Source: Chloroflexia bacterium (GTDB lineage: Bacteria > Chloroflexota > Chloroflexia > Thermomicrobiales > CFX8). Taken from it: a stretch of 6,735 nt of DNA. Positions 1 to 6,674 of this stretch are shown piece after piece; the first letter of the stretch is position 1; every line of letters begins with the position of its first letter. Below the pieces are notes generated by a model that was not told the origin of the DNA, did no database searches, and saw only the letters and a program-made list of their open reading frames with translations. A program made the position numbers and the translations under genes. The stretch covers positions 1-6,735 of the forward strand of contig JACCZH010000506.1 of assembly GCA_013696045.1 (NCBI GenBank), written 5' to 3'.

Positions 1-1177
1 TCTCTGAGGCGAGCACTTCGAAGTGGAGAACGTCGCTGACCGCGTCAACATCCGTGCGATGAAGGTAGCCGTCCCCGCGCTCGACGCTGACGGCACAGTG
101 GTATCTGCCCGGCGCAAGTCGCGGGTCGGACATTGTCAGTCTGAATGTCGCCAGCTCTCCGGCCTGTATTGAATGGCTCTCGGGCCCGACGAGTGTGCCG
201 ACCTCGTGGCCACCCATCCAGTAGAGCGTCACCCGAAATCGAAACCGCCCAACCGTCTCGGATCCGCGCACCGTGAGGCGCAGATCGAGACCGGCGTTGG
301 CCGGCACCAGCTTGGCTGGGTGACTCTCCAGCTCCAGGCTGACGAGCCGCACCGCGCCGCTGAGCTCTCGATTGCCGCGCGGAAGGTGCTCCACCTGATA
401 GACGCTGGTGGACCAATCCATGGCGCTGTTGAGATAGAGATTCGCGATTTCAGCCGACGGCCCAGACGCGACCAGCCGGCCGTCGTCAATGAGCAGGCTG
501 CGGGTGGTGAGCTGGCGCACGGCGTTGACGTTGTGCGAGACAAAAATGACAGTTCGTCCAGAGTGGGCCACTTCGCTCATCTTACCGAGACATTTTTGCT
601 GGAAGGCGACATCGCCGACGGCCAGCACTTCATCGACAATCAGGATCTCCGGCTGAAGATGGGCCGCCACCGAGAAGGCCAGCCGGACATACATGCCGCT
701 GGAGTAACGCTTGACCGGTGTGTCGAGAAATTTCTCAATTTCAGCAAAGGCGGTGATCTCATCGAACCTGGCTTCGATCTCGCGCCGGACCATGCCCAGA
801 ATCGCGCCGTTGAGAAAGATGTTCTCGCGCCCGGTGAGCTCTGGGTGAAAGCCGGTGCCAACCTCCAGCAATGACCCGACGCGGCCGTGAATCTCGGCGC
901 GCCCCGTGGTCGGCTCGGTGATGCGCGAGATCAGTTTCAGCAGCGTGCTCTTGCCGGCCCCGTTTCTTCCGATCACACCCAGCGCCTCGCCCTGGCGCAC
1001 CTCGAACGAGATGTCCCGCAGCGCCCAGAACTCCTCGCGGGTTGAATTGCGGTTGCGCCCGCGCGACAGGCGAAGGCGGGTTGAGAGACTGTCGCGCAGG
1101 TTGGCATAGGCGTCACCACGCTCGCCGATGACGTAGCGCTTGCCCAGCCCTTCGGCCTTCACTGCGATATCGGTCAT
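1..1177 (-). CDS. Polysaccharide/O-antigen-type ABC exporter ATP-binding protein with C-terminal Wzt-like domain (partial, runs off left edge)
   Basis: This is the ATPase of an ABC-2 exporter that moves lipid-linked polysaccharide (O-antigen or teichoic-acid class) across the cytoplasmic membrane. The frame is open from the ATG at 1175-1177 to the window edge, giving 392 visible residues with no stop. Seen in the translation: Walker A GRNGAGKST (residues 70-78, Lys76), an ABC signature YSSGM (158-162), Walker B ILIVDE (178-183) followed by VLAVGD, and the switch histidine in VSHN (His215). From about residue 268 the sequence changes to a beta-rich domain (GAVRLVSLEL, then LAPGRYHCAVSVERGDGY near 354-371) that resembles the Wzt C-terminal carbohydrate-binding fold. 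Wzt proteins of this type usually run just over 400 residues, so only a short tail is probably missing. The start is set by a Shine-Dalgarno sequence overlapping the stop of the permease gene, 9 bp upstream. The family call is firm; the exported substrate cannot be told from sequence. Confidence 0.93.
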   Translation of the reverse strand, partial: MTDIAVKAEGLGKRYVIGERGDAYANLRDSLSTRLRLSRGRNRNSTREEFWALRDISFEVRQGEALGVIGRNGAGKSTLLKLISRITEPTTGRAEIHGRVGSLLEVGTGFHPELTGRENIFLNGAILGMVRREIEARFDEITAFAEIEKFLDTPVKRYSSGMYVRLAFSVAAHLQPEILIVDEVLAVGDVAFQQKCLGKMSEVAHSGRTVIFVSHNVNAVRQLTTRSLLIDDGRLVASGPSAEIANLYLNSAMDWSTSVYQVEHLPRGNRELSGAVRLVSLELESHPAKLVPANAGLDLRLTVRGSETVGRFRFRVTLYWMGGHEVGTLVGPESHSIQAGELATFRLTMSDPRLAPGRYHCAVSVERGDGYLHRTDVDAVSDVLHFEVLASE

Positions 1178-1181
1178 CGCG

Positions 1182-1188
1182 CCTTCCT
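1182..1188 (-). promoter_or_regulatory. Ribosome binding site of the exporter ATPase, overlapping the permease stop codon
   Basis: Read on the minus strand, the sequence is TAGGAAGGCGCG followed by ATG. The TAG is the permease stop and the AGGA starts inside it, seven bases from the ATPase ATG. This fixes the ATPase start at 1177 and suggests translational coupling of the two transporter subunits. Confidence 0.75.
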
Positions 1189-2068
1189 AGATGACATCGG
1201 CGAACTCACGCTCCATTCGTCGAAAGAAAAAGAGCCCACCCACGAAGATGGCGATGACGATGCTGGCAGAGACGACAATCATCGCGCCGGGCGGGTTAGC
1301 CGTGCCAAGGAGTGCCCAGCGGAAGCCCTCGATAACGCCGGCCATCGGATTGAGGCCATAGAGCAGCCTCCACTGCTCAGGAATCAGACTGCTCGGATAG
1401 GCGACTGGCGTTGCGTAGAGCCAGAATTGTGTCAGAAACGGGATCGTATAGCGGATGTCGCGATATTTCACATTTAGCGCCGCGAGCCATAAACTGATGC
1501 CGAGCGACGACAGCAACGCCAGCAGCAGAAAGAACGGGATCGTCAACACCGCCACTCCGGGCACGATGCCATACCATGCCATCAGGCCCAGCAGCACCGA
1601 GAAGGCGACGCCGAAATCCACCACTCCGGAGAGCACGCTGGCGGTGGGCGACACCAGCCTTGGGAAATAGACCTTGGAGATCAGGTTGGAGTCACGCACC
1701 AGGCTCATGCCTGCCTGGGTCATGGATGTCGCGAAGAAGGTCCAGGGCACCAGCGCGGCGTAGGCAAAGACCGGGTACGGCAGTCCATCTGACGGAACGC
1801 CAACCAGCCGGCCAAAGATGACGGCAAAGACGACCATGGTCATGAACGGTTGAATAACAGCCCAGACCGCGCCGATGAGCGTCTGTTTGTAGCGCAATTT
1901 GAGGTCGCGCCAGGTAAGGAAGTAAAGTAGCTCACGATAGCGCCAGACCTCACCCAGTCGCAGCGCCGCCCAGCCGCTTGAGGGCTGGATAACGATTGTT
2001 GGCAAGCCCCCGCCTGAAGCCTCGCTAGTGTCCCCTGCGTCTCTAATAATTGCTTCGTGAGCTGCCAA
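1187..2068 (-). CDS. Polysaccharide-export ABC-2 family permease (Wzm/TagG-like)
   Basis: This is the membrane subunit that pairs with the ATPase encoded immediately downstream to export a surface polysaccharide. It has 293 residues, close to the 260-290 usual for the family. A short cytoplasmic N-terminus leads to the family motif WRDLKLRYKQTLIGAVWAVIQP (about 53-74), here an amphipathic segment running into the first membrane span (about 65-86). Further hydrophobic spans lie near 98-116, 143-165, 170-197, 207-224 and 262-282. The conserved stretch NVKYRDIRYTIPFLTQFWLY (199-218), followed by TPVAYP and LNPMAGVIEGFRWALLG (239-255), is typical of this permease group. The start is a TTG at 2066-2068. 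An in-frame TAG lies 18 codon bases upstream, no ATG or GTG is available at the N-terminus, and GGGAG (2075-2079) sits six bases from the TTG. The next methionine is inside the first span, so TTG is the likely start. Confidence 0.93.
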   Translation of the reverse strand: MAAHEAIIRDAGDTSEASGGGLPTIVIQPSSGWAALRLGEVWRYRELLYFLTWRDLKLRYKQTLIGAVWAVIQPFMTMVVFAVIFGRLVGVPSDGLPYPVFAYAALVPWTFFATSMTQAGMSLVRDSNLISKVYFPRLVSPTASVLSGVVDFGVAFSVLLGLMAWYGIVPGVAVLTIPFFLLLALLSSLGISLWLAALNVKYRDIRYTIPFLTQFWLYATPVAYPSSLIPEQWRLLYGLNPMAGVIEGFRWALLGTANPPGAMIVVSASIVIAIFVGGLFFFRRMEREFADVI

Positions 2069-2074
2069 CAGCGT

Positions 2075-2079
2075 CTCCC
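2075..2079 (-). promoter_or_regulatory. Ribosome binding site deciding the TTG start of the permease
   Basis: GGGAG on the minus strand, six bases before the TTG at 2068. It is the only good Shine-Dalgarno match close to the 5' end of this reading frame, and an in-frame stop lies just upstream, which leaves the TTG (or the CTG directly before it) as the start. Confidence 0.6.
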
Positions 2080-2183
2080 GTGTCGTCTATGCCCGGCGAA
2101 CTGAGTGGCTGGGCCGAATGATAGACGATAGTGGTCGATGGGGCATCAACTCAACGAACCGCAAGGATGGGCGACGAATGGCC

Positions 2184-2209
2184 GGCAGGGACAAGCCGCC
2201 TCCCCTGCC
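2184..2209. repeat. Inverted repeat, 7-bp GC-rich stem
   Basis: GGCAGGG (2184-2190) and CCCTGCC (2203-2209) are perfect complements around a 12-base loop. It is the hairpin nearest the exporter genes. There is no T-run on either side, so it is not a classical intrinsic terminator; it may be chance in GC-rich DNA. Confidence 0.4.
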
Positions 2210-2256
2210 ACTGTCTGAGAATACCCGGCGAATGTTGACGCGGCCTGGGGTTATAG

Positions 2257-2289
2257 GTGTTGCCCCGGCCTGGGCTGCCGGGGCAACAC
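2257..2289. terminator. Strong hairpin downstream of the kinase gene, possible terminator without T-run
   Basis: GTGTTGCCCCGGC (2257-2269) and GCCGGGGCAACAC (2277-2289) form a perfect 13-bp stem with a 7-base loop. It lies about 85 bases past the kinase stop in the direction of transcription. A perfect stem of this length is unlikely by chance and most simply ends or stabilises the kinase transcript. On the minus strand the next bases are CCTATAACCCC, with no U-tract, so an attenuator or a protein-binding palindrome remain possible. Confidence 0.5.
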
Positions 2290-2300
2290 TGCAAGGGAGA

Positions 2301-2323
2301 GGACAGCGGTTGTGAGCCTGTCC
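2301..2323. repeat. Inverted repeat, 6-bp stem, 3' of the kinase gene
   Basis: GGACAG (2301-2306) and CTGTCC (2318-2323) are complementary around an 11-base loop. The repeat sits between the kinase stop and the larger hairpin. It is short and its role is unknown. Confidence 0.3.
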
Positions 2324-2374
2324 ACCTGTACTCTAACTCTGGACTGTGAAACGTACAGGGCAGCGTTACGAGAT

Positions 2375-5300
2375 TTAGCTTCCGGTTTGTACAGGTTCAG
2401 GCGTTCCCCGCAGCGGCAAACGCACGGTGAATACTGTTCCCTCACCTGGATTGCTCTCGAGCGTGACCGCGCCCTGATGGCCCTCGACGATCTGGCGGGT
2501 AATGTAGAGGCCCAGCCCGGCTCCGCTAGATGAGTGGTGGGCGGTGTCGCCGCGCACGAACGGTTCGAACAACCGCGCTTGTTGCTCTTTTGGGATGCCG
2601 ACCCCCTGATCGCTGACGGTTAGCACCGCGCTCTCGTCGTCTTCGTCTTTGCTGACCGTGACCTGAATCGGGCCGTCGTTCGAGTACTTGGTTGCGTTCG
2701 AGATCAGGTTGGTCAGCACCTGGTCCAGCCGGGCGGAATCCCACACGCCGAAAACCGGGGAGGGCGCGTCAAGAAGTATCTCGCGCCGGGTGGAACGCTC
2801 CTGGGCTTCACTCATCCGGTCCACAATCTGACGGGCCAGATTGGCGAGATCGCAGGGTTCCGGACGCAAGTCAAGCTGGCCCTGCTGAATTCTTGAGACG
2901 TCCAGCAGGTCGGTCACAATAAGGTTCAGCCGTTCTGCTTCGTGCAGCAGGCGGCCGGTGAGCATATCGACTCGCTCCTCGTCGATGGTGTCCCGCGCCA
3001 GCTGACGGCTGAGCAGATGGGCGAATCCCGTGATGGTTGTCATGGGAGTTCGTATCTCGTGCGAGGCGATCGACAGAAATTCCTCGCGTAGCCGCACAGC
3101 TTCCTTGGCCTCGTGGAAAAGCTGAGCGTTCTCGACCGCCATCGCCGCTCGGTCGGCGACCTCCTGGACGAACTGCCGGTCTGCTTCAGTGTACGGCCGG
3201 CCAGGGATGGCACGGAATAGAGCGATAGTGCCGGCAACTCGTTTGCCCCGGCGCATCGGAACGATGAGCACACCGTGAATGCCAAACCGCTCCGTCCAGA
3301 GACGATAGGCCGGTTTGATGTCTGCGTTCAATTTCTCCGGCGATGTCTCAGGGATGAGCAGCGCTTCACCCGTCGTGGCTACCCTCCCGGTGAGCCCCTC
3401 GTCCCAGCGCAGTGGGTGCTCGTCAAACATCGTGCGCATAGCCGTCTCGGCTTCGGGATCAGGATGGTGAACCGCCACCGGAAAGAGCCATTGCCCGTCT
3501 GGCGAGGGGAGCCGGAGGATGACAGTGTCACCAACTAACCGCGCGATCTCACGGCCTAACGTCTCCAGGACTGCCGAGAGATCCAGTCTGGCTTCTGCTA
3601 ACGCGTGCGATACCCCCGCCAGGGCATCCGTACGGCCGGCGTGGTCTTGCGCCTGTTCGTAGAGACGGGCATTGTCGACTGCCAGCGCGGCGCGGTAGGC
3701 CAGGTTTTCTGTGAAGACAAGATCCTCGGCGGTGTAGTGGCGGCCAGATTCCGCATGCACCAGGGTGATCGCGCCTAACGTTCGCCCACGGGCGATGAGG
3801 GGCACCATCAGCACCGAGGAAAATCCGACCATGCGGATTAACTTCAGCTGTTCCTCGTTCCGCGCAGCGGCGACCAGCACATCATCAGTGATGAATGGAT
3901 AGAATTCGGTTTCGCCAGTGCGCAGTACCTTCGCCAGACCGGTTGGCGCATCCGGATGAAACGGCGTTTGCTTTTGCAGCTCGTTCGCCCAGCGCACCTT
4001 CTCTGGATCGGTGTGCATAACGGTAATGCGCTCTGGCAGGCCGTCGTCACCAACTACATCAATCGCACACCAATCGGCCATTCTGGGGACAATAAGCCTG
4101 GCGATGGACGTCAGAGTTTCGTTCTTGTCCAACGATGTCGTCATCATGTCGCTGGCCTGGGACAGGAGAGTCAGGCGTTGCTGGGCTTCCTCGGCCTCAA
4201 TACGGGCGTCGCGCTCGTCGGCAAAGAGATACGCTCGTTCAAGTGCCTGCGCGCACAGCCGGGTCAATGTGAGCGCATAGGTGCGGTCGGATTCGGTGAT
4301 GTTGAGAGGGGAAGCGTAGCTGAGCCCGAATGTGCCCAGGACACGATTGCTGGCGATGAGCGGCAAGGCAGCGATGGCTTCTGAGAAAATGGGTGGGCGC
4401 TCGGCCATTTCTGGATAGTGATCCAACATCTCTTTGCGAGAACGTATCCAGATCGGCTCGCCGAGACTCGTTGCCTGCGCGAGGGGCACGGGACGGTCGA
4501 CCGGGAGCGGATCGGTATGCCAGCGTTCGACGATGTCCGCGGGGTACCCACTCGTGTGGGCGACATGGAGATGGGTTCCGGCCGCGTTCCTCAGAACAAT
4601 AATGCCGGCGTCAGCATTCAGCGTGGCGAGACCTTGCTCGATTGCGACCTGAGCTACTTCCTTTGGCGTGCTGGCGCGTGATAGTGCCGCCGTCATCCGG
4701 AGTAAGCTCACTGCGCGGCGCTGAGCCGCGTCGGCATCGAGACGCGCTTCCTGTTCCCGGGCAAAGAGCCAGGCGCGCTCGAGCGCCTGGGCGCAGAATT
4801 GGGCCAGGGTCTCGGCGAAGATCCGTTCGGGTGGGGCGAACTCGTGCACTTCCGCATAACTGAGACCAAGCACGCCCAGGGTACGTCCGTTGGCCGTCAA
4901 TGGAAGGGAGACGACACCTGCTGAATAGGTGTGCTCAAACGCCGCAACGGCCGGGTAGCGTTCCAGCAACTCTTCACGATTGCTGATCCAGATTGTCTTC
5001 TGGGTCAGCGCCGCATCCGAAACCGGAAACCCTGCGTCGATGGGTATCGATGTTTCCCGCCAACGATCGATGGTGGACGGCGGGTATCCAGTCGCGTGAA
5101 CCAGATCCAGCGCATTATCCTGCTCGTTCATCAACAGAATGATGCCGGCGTCTGCTTCCAACGCGGTAATGCCGCGATCGACCGTTGCCTGTGCCACTTC
5201 GGCGGGAGTACGCGCTCTGGAGAAGGCGGCCGTGACTTCCAATAGCTGTTCGGCGCGGCGTTGAGCATTCGCGGATTCAATCCGCGCAGCCTGCTCCCCG

Positions 5301-5806
5301 GCCAGCAACGTTTCGCGTTCATCTTCCGCTTGCTTGCGTTGTGAGATATCGTGGGAAACGGCAACTATCCCGGCGACATCCCCCGCTTCGCCGCGGAGCT
5401 GTGACAGCGATATCTGCGCCGGAAACCGCGTACCGTCCTTGCGCTGGATCGTTGTCTCGCGCACCCAGCTTTTACGGTTGCGCATTGCTTCGAGGACAGC
5501 GGACACACTGCCTCGGATGCTGGCATCCTCGATCATATCCAGGACGTTACGCCCTATCGCCTCGCCGGCAGTCCATCCGTAGAACTGCTCAGCCGCAGGG
5601 TTCCAGTAGATGACGTTGCCATCGAGGTCGCTGGCGTACACCGCTTCAGAGATGGCGGCAAGCAGCCGGGGAGCGATGGCAGTATCCATACGTTGCTCCT
5701 GGGAACTCACGGGAGTCATGCCAGCACCAACGGGCTGTGAGCCGGCCGGAGTTCCTTCCCCGGAATGCAGTCCACGCTCTCGCCTGGACAATTCATCCAC
5801 CATCAT
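2375..5806 (-). CDS. Soluble sensor histidine kinase, PAS-GAF-GAF-GAF-GAF-HisKA-HATPase
   Basis: A 1143-residue sensor kinase that would autophosphorylate on a histidine in response to an intracellular cue and pass the phosphate to a response regulator. No membrane span or signal peptide is visible, so it should be cytoplasmic. Order of parts: a charged, probably disordered N-terminus (1-44), a PAS domain with its PAC end (about 46-160), then GAF modules at about 185-345, 365-525, 555-715 and 735-895, each joined by helical linkers. HisKA follows with the H-box SHEIRTPM (His916), and the ATPase domain has the N-box (Asn1033, Asn1037), G1 DQGVGI (1066-1071), F-box LFEPF (1079-1083) and G2 GAGLGL (1095-1100). 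All catalytic motifs are intact. There is no receiver domain. GAF1 and GAF2 are tandem duplicates. Start: GAGGG (5810-5814) serves the paired ATGs at 5806 and 5803, with better spacing to the second; a stronger AGGAG (5696-5700) sits six bases before Met40 at 5689, and the PAS domain would survive that shorter start. What the PAS and GAF domains sense cannot be read from sequence. Confidence 0.95.
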   Translation of the reverse strand: MMVDELSRRERGLHSGEGTPAGSQPVGAGMTPVSSQEQRMDTAIAPRLLAAISEAVYASDLDGNVIYWNPAAEQFYGWTAGEAIGRNVLDMIEDASIRGSVSAVLEAMRNRKSWVRETTIQRKDGTRFPAQISLSQLRGEAGDVAGIVAVSHDISQRKQAEDERETLLAGEQAARIESANAQRRAEQLLEVTAAFSRARTPAEVAQATVDRGITALEADAGIILLMNEQDNALDLVHATGYPPSTIDRWRETSIPIDAGFPVSDAALTQKTIWISNREELLERYPAVAAFEHTYSAGVVSLPLTANGRTLGVLGLSYAEVHEFAPPERIFAETLAQFCAQALERAWLFAREQEARLDADAAQRRAVSLLRMTAALSRASTPKEVAQVAIEQGLATLNADAGIIVLRNAAGTHLHVAHTSGYPADIVERWHTDPLPVDRPVPLAQATSLGEPIWIRSRKEMLDHYPEMAERPPIFSEAIAALPLIASNRVLGTFGLSYASPLNITESDRTYALTLTRLCAQALERAYLFADERDARIEAEEAQQRLTLLSQASDMMTTSLDKNETLTSIARLIVPRMADWCAIDVVGDDGLPERITVMHTDPEKVRWANELQKQTPFHPDAPTGLAKVLRTGETEFYPFITDDVLVAAARNEEQLKLIRMVGFSSVLMVPLIARGRTLGAITLVHAESGRHYTAEDLVFTENLAYRAALAVDNARLYEQAQDHAGRTDALAGVSHALAEARLDLSAVLETLGREIARLVGDTVILRLPSPDGQWLFPVAVHHPDPEAETAMRTMFDEHPLRWDEGLTGRVATTGEALLIPETSPEKLNADIKPAYRLWTERFGIHGVLIVPMRRGKRVAGTIALFRAIPGRPYTEADRQFVQEVADRAAMAVENAQLFHEAKEAVRLREEFLSIASHEIRTPMTTITGFAHLLSRQLARDTIDEERVDMLTGRLLHEAERLNLIVTDLLDVSRIQQGQLDLRPEPCDLANLARQIVDRMSEAQERSTRREILLDAPSPVFGVWDSARLDQVLTNLISNATKYSNDGPIQVTVSKDEDDESAVLTVSDQGVGIPKEQQARLFEPFVRGDTAHHSSSGAGLGLYITRQIVEGHQGAVTLESNPGEGTVFTVRLPLRGTPEPVQTGS
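4217..5296 (-). repeat. Two 540-bp in-frame tandem units inside the kinase gene (GAF1 and GAF2 with linkers)
   Basis: Residues 171-350 and 351-530 of the kinase align without a single gap at an offset of exactly 180. By hand count 81 of 180 positions are identical (45 percent). Shared landmarks include EQxAR, TPxEVAQ, ADAGII, GYP, IWIxxR, LPL, GLSYA and CAQALERA, each exactly 180 residues apart. The linker start recurs a third time at 531 (ERDARIE), so the duplicated unit is linker plus GAF. In DNA, unit 1 spans 4757-5296 and unit 2 spans 4217-4756. Confidence 0.85.
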
Positions 5807-6157
5807 TGTCCCTCAACGCTCGGGCTGTCTTCCAATGCGACATTATTGTACTTCTTCACATCGACATGCTGCGTATCCTCGCGCCTGGAACACCGCGCAG
5901 ATGCTCGCACCGTCGAATTGAAATCCCTTTATTAATCTCTAGTATACGTTTATAAAAATGGACTACACCAACGTTTTTGTGGGGGAGATAGAGAAAACTT
6001 CGGCAGGCATTGTAAGATGTGCTATTCGATGTGGAAAAGAGTTCGCGAGACTGCGGCGCATTCCAGATCACGATACAATCAGGTTGTTGTAACAAGTGGC
6101 GTCAACGATGATTACAGCTCTGGCGATAAAATCTTTGTAGTCTCAAAGGAACATCAC
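5807..6157. promoter_or_regulatory. Divergent intergenic region with AT-rich core, probable promoters for kinase and response regulator
   Basis: These 351 bp lie between the divergent kinase and response regulator genes. Positions 5917-5958 are markedly AT-rich against the GC-rich surroundings and hold several promoter-like hexamers. On the plus strand there are TTGAAA (5918-5923) with TATACG (5943-5948, spacing 19), and TTTATT (5928-5933) with TATAAA (5951-5956, spacing 17). On the minus strand there are TATACT within the same core and TACAAT nearer the kinase start. None forms a strong pair, so the exact start points are open. Nearer the receiver gene, TTGTT-GT-AACAA (6084-6095) is a small palindrome that might be an operator. 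An open frame from 6017 runs into the receiver gene but shows no domain or ribosome binding site. Confidence 0.55.
6145..6150 (+). promoter_or_regulatory. Ribosome binding site of the response regulator
   Basis: AAAGGA seven bases before the ATG at 6158-6160. It selects this ATG over the upstream in-frame ATG at 6017, which would add 47 residues unlike any receiver N-terminus. Confidence 0.75.
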
Positions 6158-6559
6158 ATGTGCGCAAATGCTCCAATATTGGTGGTCGATGATGACCCAA
6201 GCCTGAGAGCGCTTGTCGCCTCCACGCTTGAACTGGAAGGGCATGCTGTTCTCACCGCGCCTGATGGAACGGTCGCGCTGTCGTTCTTTGAGGAGTTTCA
6301 GCCGATGATGATATTGCTTGATAAGGCGATGCCGGGCATGGATGGTCCCGGATTTGCGCGCGAGCTGCGCGCTCGCGGATTCGCGACGCCAATCGTGGTC
6401 ATCAGCGGTTCCGAAGGCGGCCAGCGTTTCGCCCGCGAGATCAATGCCGAGGGATATATCTCCAAACCGTTCAAGCTTCCGCAACTGATATCCACGGTGG
6501 AGGACTTGATGACGAAATGTCGATCCAGGCTCACGACGGACTTCGGGTCTGCCACGTGA
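6158..6559 (+). CDS. Single-domain response regulator (CheY-like receiver)
   Basis: A 133-residue protein that is one receiver domain with no output domain. Such proteins take a phosphate from a histidine kinase and act by binding another protein or by passing the phosphate on. Seen: the beta-1 strand and acidic pocket ILVVDDDP (Asp11, Asp12), the phospho-acceptor Asp55 in LLDKAMPGMDG, the switch Ser83 in VVISGS, and Lys103 in ISKPF. All canonical residues are present, so it should be phosphorylatable. The start at 6158 places the first strand six residues from the N-terminus, as usual for the family, and has a good ribosome binding site. After Lys103 only the last helix and a short basic tail remain. 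The gene is divergent from the kinase, which lacks a receiver, so the two are a likely but unproven pair. Confidence 0.93.
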   Translation: MCANAPILVVDDDPSLRALVASTLELEGHAVLTAPDGTVALSFFEEFQPMMILLDKAMPGMDGPGFARELRARGFATPIVVISGSEGGQRFAREINAEGYISKPFKLPQLISTVEDLMTKCRSRLTTDFGSAT

Positions 6560-6637
6560 TTCGGTACTCGCGGTCTTCATGCATTGCGCTCTGACGAACG
6601 ACGATCATCGTCCATGCCGCTGCAAACGAAGTAGAAA

Positions 6638-6672
6638 ACATCCGGCGCGGCCATGGTGGCCGCTCCGGATGT
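6638..6672. terminator. Strong hairpin terminator, probably bidirectional
   Basis: ACATCCGG (6638-6645) pairs with CCGGATGT (6665-6672), and after one C-T mismatch GCGGCCA (6647-6653) pairs with TGGCCGC (6657-6663) around a TGG loop. Read on the minus strand the stem is followed by TTTCTACTT, a classical U-tract. Read on the plus strand it is followed by the weaker GTGTTT. It lies 78 bases after the response regulator stop and directly past a minus-strand stop codon, as expected between converging genes. Confidence 0.7.
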
Positions 6673-6674
6673 GT

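Larger units (their letters stand above)
2069..2374. other. Non-coding gap between kinase and exporter operon, rich in inverted repeats
   Basis: These 306 bp separate the end of the kinase gene from the exporter permease, both on the minus strand. No convincing gene is present. The stretch holds three GC-rich inverted repeats (2301-2323, 2257-2289 and 2184-2209). On the minus strand a weak promoter-like pair follows: TTGAGT at 2149-2154 and TATCGT at 2125-2130, spaced 18 bases, which would start transcription about 50 bases before the permease TTG. The hexamers are only partial matches to the sigma-70 consensus, so this promoter is a guess. The arrangement suggests that the exporter pair has its own control region and is not simply read through from the kinase. 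Confidence 0.55.

Noticed and set aside
173..874. Plus-strand open frame of 233 codons antisense to the exporter ATPase
   Set aside because: It lies wholly opposite a gene with intact ABC motifs, its product shows no recognisable domain, and long antisense frames are common in GC-rich DNA.
2118..2315. Plus-strand open frame of 65 codons in the gap between kinase and permease
   Set aside because: No good ribosome binding site, low-complexity product, and it spans the inverted repeats; better explained as non-coding.
3956..4384. Plus-strand open frame of 142 codons inside the kinase gene
   Set aside because: Antisense shadow of the GAF2-GAF3 region; the kinase frame is continuous and fully motif-supported.
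5856..6095. Minus-strand open frame of 79 codons in the divergent intergenic region
   Set aside because: No ribosome binding site stands out and the product is unrecognisable; it covers the AT-rich island that looks regulatory.
6017..6157. Upstream in-frame extension of the response regulator by 47 codons
   Set aside because: Receiver domains begin within a few residues of the first strand, the extension has no domain character, and a good ribosome binding site lies before the ATG at 6158.
6143..6580. Minus-strand open frame of 145 codons antisense to the response regulator
   Set aside because: It mirrors a canonical receiver gene and shows no family features of its own.
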